In this document: positions 1 to 7,800 of the stretch, in pieces
Position numbering within the stretch: position 1 is the first letter of the stretch
Layout of the letters: every line of letters begins with the position of its first letter
Assembly: GCA_937895515.1 (NCBI GenBank)
Contig: CALAYS010000189.1
Span: 1 to 12,179, forward strand
Source of the DNA: an uncultured bacterium
Lineage (GTDB): Bacteria > Patescibacteriota > Minisyncoccia > Phycocordibacterales > UBA9973
Direction of reading: 5' to 3'
Length of the DNA: 12,179 nt
The notes under the pieces: generated by a model
Database searches by the model: none
The model's input: only the letters and a program-made list of their open reading frames with translations
What the model was told of the DNA's origin: nothing
Program-made: the position numbers and the translations under genes

Positions 1-115
1 AGGCCTATATTTGAGTAAAATAGTCGAAAAAGTTTTTCGACTGAAAATTAAAATAAGAGCTAAATCAGTTATTCTTGAAACTTTATTTCATAAAATATTT
101 GCAACAAAAAATTAA
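1..115 (+). repeat. Dispersed palindromic noncoding repeat, copy 1
   Basis: This copy starts with GGCCTATATTTGAGTAAAA, followed by a perfect 10-bp inverted repeat at 22-42 (AGTCGAAAAA, one central base, TTTTTCGACT). It then runs on as a segment resembling AAAATTAAAATAA, GCTAAATCAGTTATT and TTGAAACTTTATTT. The same order of blocks recurs at 4351-4770 and, inverted, at the right end of the window (about 12095-12165), so this is one dispersed family. No coding potential is visible. It resembles the noncoding palindromic repeats I recall from Pithovirus. Whether it is a mobile element such as a MITE or a structural repeat cannot be told here. The left boundary is cut by the window edge. Confidence 0.75.
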
Positions 116-267
116 ATATCTTATTTAATTTTTAGGGGTCTTTTGATTCAACTAAAAAGATTTTTTAATATCATAAGTTGTAACGATCTAGCCTTCAATT
201 GCCATTAAAAATGAAAAAAATATCTGTTTGATTTACAAACGAAATCCTTAACCGTTCATATACAACA

Positions 268-1308
268 ATGTCATTCGAAAGAGATTACATGAGGGCTTTT
301 GATATGCTGAAAGATGAAGTCGAGCATTTGGTTGAATCCACTCCTTCAATCAATGTCAAGAAAGACGGTGTGGGAACAAAATACAATTACAACGGAAAAT
401 GTACTTTCGATAAAGAGTATGAACTGGCTTGTCGTGGAACAATCTTCCATGATGGGTTGTTAGTAACTGCGCCACGAAAGTTTTTTACTTCCAACATCGA
501 AGGAATGGGACAACTATATAAGATGACAGGTAAAACTCTTACTGAAACTCTTACTGAAACTCTAAAAAATGCAGTGAAAGAAGGTTGGGAACCATTCTTA
601 ATGAACAAATATGATGGAAGTTTTATTATGATCTATTCTGATAAAGATGATATTTTTCATGCTTCATGTTTCAACCAGAGGATCTCTAAATAACGAGAAT
701 CCAATGACTTTTTTACGAGGACACTTCCGTAAGGAAACAAAACATTTTATAGAGAATCGCTTAATTATTTGGAAAGTGACCATCAAAAAATAAAAACTTA
801 TTTGATATATAACATGTGTTCCGAAATGGAAATTGAACCATTCCTTTTTGGAGATATTCCTGAAGGTGTAGTTGTCTATTTGGTTAAACAAATGGACGAT
901 TTTATTTTTAAAGCTTTTCCCATTGCAAAAGTAAAAAGGGATGAAATATCAGTCTCTTGAAAAGGAAAAAGAACATCTTTTCTATAAATATCAAACTTGT
1001 CATTTGACATCTGACGATGAACAAAAAATCCCAGACCAGATCAAGCCTCTGGTGGAGGAATTTGAACTCTTTTTAAAGGAAAGCTACAATTTCCTTAGTA
1101 GGTTTGATACAACAAAATACTCTACACCGAAGGATTTAGCTATTCACATAAAAGATATTGACTATTGTTTAGTTTTTACAAAGCAAAAGCTTCTGCAACA
1201 ACAGATTTTTCTCAAAAAGAATTTCTTTTCAAACACTTTAGCAGAATGGTAAATGAACGTGATCTTTTTTGTTCAGGTAATTTAATTTCTAAAAGACATA
1301 AGTTGTAA
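268..1308 (+). pseudogene. Decayed T4 Rnl1-type RNA ligase
   Basis: An intact relative would join RNA ends through a covalent lysine-AMP intermediate. The first piece (268-693) reads as an Rnl1 N-terminus: ACRGTIF near residue 54, PRKFF near 69, and the nucleotidyltransferase motif I KYDGS with the predicted adenylated lysine at residue 114. It stops at 691-693. The Rnl1-like continuation (TRGSLNNENP) lies in the next frame from about 674. The reading then returns to the first frame (about 740-940), with EGVVV matching motif IV and AKVKRDE matching motif V. It shifts again near 938-943 into YQSLEKEKEHL, which resembles the T4 segment after motif V. Near 1150-1190 it shifts back, ending FSRMVNERDL...KRHKL with stop TAA at 1306-1308. 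Only about 60 codons separate the post-motif-I segment from motif IV, where T4 Rnl1 has roughly 120, so the motif III region looks deleted. Sequencing error cannot explain the deletion. The N-terminal fragment alone might still be expressed but could not be a full ligase. Confidence 0.8.
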
Positions 1309-1327
1309 CTTAAAAATTTTTTAAGTT
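1307..1327 (+). terminator. 3'-end hairpin after the RNA ligase pseudogene
   Basis: This is a perfect 10-bp inverted repeat (AACTTAAAAA, one central T, TTTTTAAGTT) that overlaps the final TAA of the decayed ligase reading. Hairpins at 3' ends mark transcript cleavage and polyadenylation in mimiviruses and some other giant viruses. That role is inferred here from position. It sits only 14 bases before the next start codon, so it could equally lie within that gene's promoter. Confidence 0.5.
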
Positions 1328-1341
1328 TAAATAGATTTTCG

Positions 1342-2037
1342 ATGGAAAACACATTCAAAAAAAAGATAGCCTTTGTTTTGATTGGACATTATAGATCGTT
1401 CGATAAAAACTATTCTTCCTTACAAGATGAACTAAAAGACGTGGATGTAGATTATTTTTTTCATACTTGGAATTTAACCAATGCAAAAACTAATTCTTAC
1501 TATGGGCAACCTTTTAGTTTGGCTGAACCTCTTTCTGATGAACAAAAACTAAGACTTAAAATGTTTGATTCCCAAGTAGAAATTGAGGATCAAATATTTT
1601 CGACAGAAGAGTTGGAAGAAACTTTTGATAAGAAACCTTATAAAGCCATTTTCTATTTGTTTGCTGCGCTTAAAAAAAGTCTCTTGCGAATAGCTTCAAA
1701 TAATCCCATACAATATGATTATATTGTGGTGTCTAGATACGATGTGAATTTACAAAATTTAAGATTAAATGAACTCGATATAAATCCTGGTGAAATAAAG
1801 TTTGGAGCAAGACATTGTGTGGGTTTTGAAAAAAACATGTTAGCCAATGATATTCTTTATGCTTTTAATCCAAAAGACTTATGTAAATTTATAGAATTAA
1901 ATTTTGAGGAATTCTTTAGAAATAATTTTAATCGAATAAAAGCTGTTGAGGAAATCTATACTTTATTTTTTGAACATAATTTTGAATCATTAACTCATGT
2001 TTGGGAATACGGACAAAATTTTTTAATAATTAGATAA
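1342..2037 (+). CDS. Putative glycosyltransferase-like protein
   Basis: A 231-residue soluble protein with no signal peptide or membrane segment. The N-terminus (KKKIAFVLIGHYRSF, residues 6-20) looks like the first strand and loop of a nucleotide-sugar-binding Rossmann-like fold. It is followed by VDYFFHTWN (36-44) and YDYIVVSRYDV (125-135). The order GxxR...FHTW...RYD, plus a late HVWEYG (219-224), is the pattern I associate with bacterial and viral glycosyltransferase-like proteins of capsule or LPS clusters. There RYD may serve as the metal-binding DxD equivalent. Donor and acceptor cannot be predicted; glycosylation of virion surface proteins would be the natural role. The start follows the ligase pseudogene by 33 bases, and no in-frame upstream extension is evident. 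A weak 6-bp hairpin lies just after the stop. The family call is moderate and the activity call weak. Confidence 0.6.
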   Translation: MENTFKKKIAFVLIGHYRSFDKNYSSLQDELKDVDVDYFFHTWNLTNAKTNSYYGQPFSLAEPLSDEQKLRLKMFDSQVEIEDQIFSTEELEETFDKKPYKAIFYLFAALKKSLLRIASNNPIQYDYIVVSRYDVNLQNLRLNELDINPGEIKFGARHCVGFEKNMLANDILYAFNPKDLCKFIELNFEEFFRNNFNRIKAVEEIYTLFFEHNFESLTHVWEYGQNFLIIR

Positions 2038-2039
2038 TT

Positions 2040-2056
2040 ATGTGATAAATTCACAT
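2040..2056 (+). terminator. Weak 3'-end hairpin after the glycosyltransferase-like gene
   Basis: A short inverted repeat (ATGTGA, five-base loop, TCACAT) begins three bases after the stop codon. Its position matches the hairpins at other gene ends in this window, but a 6-bp stem is near what AT-rich DNA gives by chance. It is kept only because of its position. Confidence 0.3.
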
Positions 2057-2119
2057 GATGGTATAGCAAGCCAATATTCATTATCATGTTGGTTTACTTT
2101 TTTGGATAATTATTAAAAC

Positions 2120-3010
2120 ATGACTTTCCAAGATAAATTTTATTATATGTTCAATAATTTTTTCAAAGAGAATAAAGATTTTTTAAAATCTGAATATAAA
2201 CATTTCAGACCGAAAGATCTTCTCGAAGAAATAGATCTTAAAGATATATTTGAAAAAAGAAGTTTTATTAGAACTTTACCGGAAGGAACAAATCTATATC
2301 ATGCGACGTCTACGAGAGATAAAATTGTAAATATGGATTCTTTTTTTGAACTCAAAGGACAGATAAATACAATAACATGTTTTTCGGAAAGCGAGAATCT
2401 TTATAACTCAAACAGAGAATACTTTCTTCAACCACATGTTAATAATTTTGGCAGAATTCTTGTCTTCACAACAAAAAAAGAATTAAACATTGTAGAAATT
2501 GATGAAGAATTGGAGGGACGCAAAAATTTTTATATTGAAATCACAAATAAGATTCTTACTTTTTATGACAATATTCTAGAGGAATGGAGATGTCCATCTA
2601 TATTAAAATTTTGCGGAGGAAAATCCATAATAATAGACCATCATGTGTTAGGATATTTCATATTATATTATTTTAGCAACGATTTTTCTGTTGACGGAAT
2701 ATCGGTAACTGATTACTTTTATTCTGACAAAAACGAATTAGTCACTGTTAAAGAAATTCAAACTTATAAATCAGGGAAATTTCCAATGTCCTTGAGAGGA
2801 GTTTATATTAATGAAATATATTTTACATCATTGATCGAGTATAATCGCTATCTTGAAAAAATGATACGCGTTGCAAATACGCTGGCACATACTGATATTA
2901 AAATATTCAGAAGACCTTATTTATCTTCCATTATTAGAAAAGAGGTCGAAAATAGATCTAAGAAAAAAATAATGATTAGAAATGTTTTTTCTGGAGATTT
3001 ATTGGAATAA
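2120..3010 (+). CDS. Hypothetical protein, unrecognised family
   Basis: I do not recognise this 296-residue protein. It has no signal peptide or clear membrane span and is rich in aromatic residues, Ile, Lys and Asn. The most structured part is residues 52-91, with EGTNLYHATSTRDKI (55-69) and then ITCFSES (85-91). A Leu-Tyr-His-x-Thr-Ser strand followed by a CFS strand recalls the entrance of ADP-ribosyltransferase-like folds. That is only a visual similarity, and the catalytic Glu and other expected elements cannot be placed. The C-terminus (about 255-290) is basic (RRPYL, RSKKKIMIR). It lies 82 bases after the glycosyltransferase-like gene on the same strand. A 6-bp hairpin (AATAAT, AAAGA, ATTATT, 3006-3022) spans its stop codon. 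The ORF is long, uninterrupted and uses the same AT-rich codons as its neighbours, so it is very likely a real gene of unknown function. Confidence 0.7.
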   Translation: MTFQDKFYYMFNNFFKENKDFLKSEYKHFRPKDLLEEIDLKDIFEKRSFIRTLPEGTNLYHATSTRDKIVNMDSFFELKGQINTITCFSESENLYNSNREYFLQPHVNNFGRILVFTTKKELNIVEIDEELEGRKNFYIEITNKILTFYDNILEEWRCPSILKFCGGKSIIIDHHVLGYFILYYFSNDFSVDGISVTDYFYSDKNELVTVKEIQTYKSGKFPMSLRGVYINEIYFTSLIEYNRYLEKMIRVANTLAHTDIKIFRRPYLSSIIRKEVENRSKKKIMIRNVFSGDLLE

Positions 3011-3105
3011 TAAAGAATTATTGTCTATATACAGTGTGTAACTTAAGGAGCTTTATAACAAATGTTGCATAGCTAACTTTGTTTTTGATTTACATTATTT
3101 GTGAT

Positions 3106-3150
3106 GCAATTATTATGTATGCAATTATTATGTATGCAATTATTATGTAT
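3106..3150 (+). repeat. Three perfect tandem copies of a 15-nt unit
   Basis: The unit GCAATTATTATGTAT occurs three times head to tail without a mismatch in a gene-free region. The absence of divergence suggests recent expansion, for example by polymerase slippage. No function is evident. Confidence 0.95.
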
Positions 3151-3232
3151 GAGATGCCTTTGTTTCCCTGGTGGGTTATCTCGTTCAAATAAAATGTTTT
3201 AAATGCTTAAAAACATATGTCTGGCTCATTAT

Positions 3233-3255
3233 GGAAAATTATTAAATAATTTTCC
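3233..3255. repeat. Perfect 23-nt inverted repeat in the spacer
   Basis: GGAAAATTATT and AATAATTTTCC form an 11-bp stem around a single A. A second, looser hairpin (ATGTTTT, nine-base loop, AAAACAT) lies just upstream at 3194-3216. Both are more than 180 bases beyond the nearest gene end, so they are not obvious terminators. They may be part of the repeat-rich spacer's own architecture. Confidence 0.6.
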
Positions 3256-3600
3256 CCAAAGTTAGTTATGGCTGTAGATGTACAACATTTATTGCAAAGT
3301 TTATATAAAGTTAAGTAAGCAATATTCATTGCAAAGCTAAGTATACAATATTAGTCAAAAAATTTGTTATAAATTAAATATGGAACATTCGTTATAAAGT
3401 TTATTACAAAGTTTGTAATAAAGTTAAGTACGCAATCTTAGTTGCAAAATTAAGTGGGAAGATTTTTTACAAACTTTGTAATAAAGTTAAGTGCGCAAAA
3501 TTGGGTGCGAATGATTTTTTACCAACTTTGTAATTAAGTCAGTTATGGCCATAGTTATGCAATATTGGTTGGGGGTTTTTGGTGCGCGATGTCGTTTATA
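3256..3600 (+). repeat. Degenerate AT-rich repeat family (AAAGTTAAGT units)
   Basis: Related 20-nt blocks of the form AAAGTTAAGTNNGCAATNTT occur at 3307, 3333, 3420 and 3483, joined by ACTTTGTAATAAAGT-like linkers that can form small hairpins (AACTTT...AAAGTT). Flanking words such as AGTTATGGC occur near 3262 and 3541. Similar words (TAACTTTGTAATAAA and inverted GCCATAGCTAACTT) occur at 9750-9930, so two distant spacers share this family. No ORF is present. Unit borders are fuzzy and the copies have diverged more than those of the palindromic repeat family. Confidence 0.6.
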
Positions 3601-3860
3601 AAGCCAAGTACGGAATGTCTGTGCCCAAAGGCCTATATTTAAGTCATTTGTTTTAAAAACTCTAATAATTTATTCTAGCGTAACTTGAAAAAATATAATC
3701 TAAAAAGCTTCGTGGTGTGACAACCTTTGATTGGCGTAGCCAGCCAACGGAGTTTGTGTTGGGGGAATTTAAACTTCAGATTTTTTTGTCGGCCAGTCTG
3801 GCTTAGTTGTATTTTTTAATATTGCGACACATTGCGTCACAATGGTCTTCGGCACCCGAT
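3601..3860. other. Gene-free stretch with partial repeat remnant
   Basis: No ORF is credible here. At 3629-3646 the words GGCCTATATTTAAGTCA match the start of the palindromic repeat family without its hairpin, suggesting a truncated copy. From about 3700 the base composition becomes noticeably GC-richer. A small inverted repeat (TTGGC, seven bases, GCCAA, near 3730-3746) precedes the 3' end of the minus-strand ORF that follows. Confidence 0.5.
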
Positions 3861-4169
3861 CTAAGTGCTGGCCGTCCAATATACGTCTACCTCCTTCATG
3901 GTCCCACTGATGGGCACCCTTTGGTAGGATCGTTGAATTGGACCAGGCTTCACACCAGGGATCACCGGCAGGGCTGACGCCTCCAAGATGAAGATATCAG
4001 GCTTGGTGTCGGTCGGTGCCAATTGCGTCCAGTAGACATCCACCTCCTTCGAGGTGCCACTAATGGCCACTCGCTGGTGGAATTTTCCACCGGGCAATGC
4101 GCCAGATGGAATCGGTGGGAGGCCAAAAGTCTCCGTGATTAAAAAGTTGGGGTTCGTAAGGAAAGACAT
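3861..4169 (-). CDS. Small protein of two duplicated segments, function unknown
   Basis: This 102-residue ORF contains an internal duplication with a 50-residue period. Residues 17-48 and 67-99 share a pattern of LPxIP, a glycine/proline stretch, then QRVxISGTxKEVDVYWT. The linker (about 50-66) reads APTDTKPDIFILEAS. The duplication is visible in the DNA too. Conservation of protein residues across the two units despite many base differences suggests selection on the protein. No signal peptide, membrane segment or known catalytic motif is visible. The alternation of hydrophobic and polar residues suggests small beta-rich repeats. The ORF is clearly GC-richer than the AT-rich spacer and neighbouring genes, hinting at separate origin. 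It lies alone between repeat blocks, in the same orientation as the polymerase gene but about 700 bases downstream of it. It could be a complete small protein or the remnant of a longer repeat protein. Confidence 0.5.
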   Translation of the reverse strand: MSFLTNPNFLITETFGLPPIPSGALPGGKFHQRVAISGTSKEVDVYWTQLAPTDTKPDIFILEASALPVIPGVKPGPIQRSYQRVPISGTMKEVDVYWTAST

Positions 4170-4344
4170 AAGAAAGCTTATGTAATCGATCTTACAAGGT
4201 ACTTTTCTAGAGACGGAGGCGGGTATTTCAATTTGATAAAATAAGTTGGAGCCAAAATTTACAAAAAACTATCTCTCAAGAGAATAATCATTCCCCTTAT
4301 GTGCATTAAAATAATTCCTCTTTATGCGTCCTGGCCTATTGTTC

Positions 4345-4775
4345 ATAATCCCTATATTTAATTAAATTAGTCGAAAAAATTTTTCGACTAAAAAATTAAA
4401 ATATAACCTAAATCCATTATTTTTGAAAGATCATTTTGATGAAAATAAAGTTTCAAATGTTGACTTGAGCTAAATCATGTAGGACCTATTATCCAGGGGG
4501 AATTTATTTGAGTAAATTAGTCGAAAAAAATTTTGGAAGATTGTTCGGTTTGACTAAATATTAAGTTTAAAAAATTATGTTGGACCAATAACCCAGGAAG
4601 CCTATATTTAGATAAAAAGGGTCGACGACCGTAGATTGGAAAAGCCAAAAAGTTTTTCTACTAAATTTTAAAACATAAGCGAAATTAGTTATTTTTTGAA
4701 AAAATAACTTCCTCAAAAACAAAGTTTAGCTTAATTTAGGTCAAACATGATTGGCCTAATATATAAAATGCTATT
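4345..4775 (+). repeat. Tandem array of the palindromic noncoding repeat
   Basis: Three imperfect units start at about 4351, 4500 and 4601, with remnants near 4755, giving unit lengths of about 100-155 bases. Each begins with a form of CCTATATTTGAGTAAATTAG. Unit 1 keeps a perfect hairpin at 4367-4391 (TTAGTCGAAAAA, one base, TTTTTCGACTAA). Unit 2 has lost the right arm after TAGTCGAAAAAAA. Unit 3 has a diverged core but carries another perfect 11-bp hairpin at 4687-4709 (AGTTATTTTTT, G, AAAAAATAACT). Units end in a form of ATGTTGGACCAATAACCCAGG. The array fills the spacer downstream of the polymerase gene. No coding sequence is seen, and 4170-4344 just before it holds nothing I recognise. Confidence 0.75.
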
Positions 4776-4869
4776 TATAAAAATATAACCCAAGTTGCAA
4801 TATCTGAGTTTTTGTATTTAAATACACTGCACTTAAGTTAAATTTTATCTTAATATAATATTGTGTAAA

Positions 4870-7800
4870 TTATACTTTGTAATGAATGTGAACACCTGCT
4901 CCATTTAGAACACGAATAATTAGATGAGAAATGTATGGTATGTTAACAGCTCCAAATTCTTTCGAATCAGGGCAATATCCACAAGTTGTCTCTTGCGGAG
5001 TAAAGTTTGATTTTGCAATATTTCCACATCTTTTACACACCACAACTCTATATAAATCAGACGATCCCATCAAACGATCCTGAACAACATATGATGTTCC
5101 ATGAGAGATAAGAGCATCACGCTCCATTTCACCAATTCGGAGTCCACCCCTGTTTGTTCTTCCTCCGACAGGCTGATGTGTTTTTGGTTCATATCGTCCT
5201 GTATCTCGGAACTGAGCTTTATCTGCAACATGATGTTTCAACAATTGATAGGCACATGCTCCGACGAAAATATGGGCTTCCATAGGTGTTCCGTCAGGGT
5301 GAATCATTTTTTCTAAACCACTTTTTTCCATTCCATTTTTGACCAAAATTTCTTCATATTTCTCCATATAGTCATCATTTTCATATTCCCCAAAGGGAGA
5401 TGAATTTACTCGTTCACCTGTAAAAAGAGCAGCCTTGGAAGAAAGGATTTCTAAAATTTTACCTTGTGTCAAACGTGAAGGAATAGAGTGGGGGTTGAAA
5501 AAAAGATCAGGAACAACACCATTGTTGACACCGCCAATAATTCGAGGAAGCTCTCTTTCAGGTAAAATTTGACCAAAAGTTCCTTTCTGTGAATATCGCG
5601 ATGCAACCTTATCTCCTTCAACCTGTCGTCTTTGCTGACAAATTTTAACTCTAACAAGTTTGTTGTTTTGTTTGCTTCTAATAGATTCTACAGCTACGAC
5701 AAAACCATCGCCTCCAAGTCCAACCTTTGCATGAGATTTTCTATACTCGGTTTGTCCAGTCAAACTATTTATACTATATGAATACTTGCCAAGAATGGCA
5801 TCACCTTGTTTTACCTTAGCACCAATGCGAGGAAATCCAACCATTTCAGGAGGAACGCCATCACTAGCCTTATAAAGGGCATGAAGAGATGGATCGTGTT
5901 CGTTTTCTTCTCGGACAGTTATTTTTTCGTCCGTAACGGGAATAGTGTGAGTTGAATAAACCGCATAACGAAGATTGTTATCCAAAAATTCACGTTTTGC
6001 AACAATTGCATCCTCGTTATTCATGCTTTTGGCCAAAATAGCTATAATTGGGGTTGAAGTTGTTGGCATAGCATTAATTCCTATGGGTCCATATGTTGAA
6101 GTTTCAAACATTGCCCTTGATGGGAACTGATGTATTTTAGCTTTTGTATCAAATCGATGAGGATACACAGAATGATATCCAGAAAGTGCTTGTTTAAACA
6201 TAGAACATTGATAGGTAATTCGAGGGCCTTTATTAAGATTTGCCTTTGGAATACACGAAGCAGAGTATCCAAATTGTGCATGGGGAACTATTTCCGAATG
6301 AGTGTAAGGTTGTTCATCTAAGTTTTCACCATTAGCGTGGTTAAGGGCCAAATTTTCAACATCTTTTGGATATTCGGCAATTTTAACATAAACTTTATTT
6401 TGTCCCAAAGTTTCCCATTCTTCGCCCTTCAAAGGAAAAGAAGACGGATATAGGGCCTCAATCTCTTGAGGAGAAACAAATTCAAGAATTCCTTCTTCTA
6501 TTAATTGGTCAATGGTCAAGTTACGAAGACTTTCTTTATCGATGTCATCAAAAAACAAACGTTTTGTGGCCGGATTAACAATTAAAAGTGGGCGAGTAGG
6601 AATTGATCCGGAAGAAAAAACATCAATGTGGTTATCCATTGTGTTTAAAGCAACGACAACATCAAATGTTCGCAAATCCATCTTAATTTTTTTTCGTAGC
6701 GTTTGATATTCATTTTGATCGACCCAACCACATATGTTTCCATTAAGCATCAATGGTAGATGATCATCTGTTTCTTTAATAGGTCTCAAAAACTCTTTGA
6801 AAAGATCATAAATCTCATCATCACGACGAGAAATAGACAACCAACAAACAGATGTTAAATTTTTTAAGACTCCACAGTTTTCGCCATCGGGAGTTTCACC
6901 TGTACATATAAATCCATACTGAGTTGGATGGATAACCCGCACACTTTCGCCTGCATTATTTTCCGCTTTGGAGGTTACTCTTTGAAGCTGACTATAAACA
7001 GCTGCTGGCGTTTCACGCTGAATAGGTTCAGCAATGGTTTCCCGTTTTCCATCATTCGGAACACCGCTTCTAAGTCTTTGATCAAAAGCGTTTGTAAAGT
7101 CGTTTGCAGCCGAATTTAGTTTGAGATCACTTACAATCTTGCGAAAAATTGTATTAAACTGAATCTCCATGGTTCGAGCCGCAGAATCAATTCTTTTTGA
7201 GAAATAAGAATCTCTGTCATCTTCAGGTCTAAATCCAGCAAGGTGACGAATATAAACCGAAATCATTTTTCCAAGCATTGTTCGTCGAACACTAAAATCA
7301 TTGGAATCTCTATCTGGTGAAGTGTCATCTTCCCGAGAAGGAAAAACGTTGACTTTAATTTCATCTCTAATAGAACGGTAAAAGTTATTTGTCTTTTTTA
7401 GATCTTTTCTTCTAGATTCTTCTAAATGATATGTCAATACTTCGAGTGGATTAAAATCTTTTTTGGTCCCTAAAAACCCAGCGGCAGTCTCAATCAGATC
7501 AAGTGTTTTAGTGATTGTAGAAAGCAAACGAGGTTCAACAAGGTTACGTTCTTCAACCGCAACAAAATCTAGAATTTCCGGAACAATTACTTTCTGAAGT
7601 AAATTCTCACAAAGTTTTCTCATATGTTCTTCACCAGATTTAGCTTCTTCTATCAATTCATCATCTTGAAGAAAATGGATAAGAAGCGATAAAAGCAAAG
7701 CTGGAATTTGTATGTTTTTGTGAAACAAAACTTCTATGACATCATCTTTCTTCGGATTAATTTCCAGTGAAATAACAATAGAATTCTGTAAAAGAAGAGA

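Noticed and set aside
172..184. 13-nt word CATAAGTTGTAAC shared with 1297-1309, where it contains the pseudogene's stop codon
   Set aside because: One 13-nt match in 12 kb of AT-rich DNA is expected by chance, and the flanking sequence does not continue to match. A duplicated gene end is possible but unsupported.
664..891. Minus-strand 75-codon ORF over the ligase pseudogene
   Set aside because: It lies antisense to recognisable ligase motifs and shows no domain or compositional support.
3256..3600. Possible CRISPR array
   Set aside because: The repeats are degenerate, spacing is irregular, the linkers are themselves related, and no cas gene is present.
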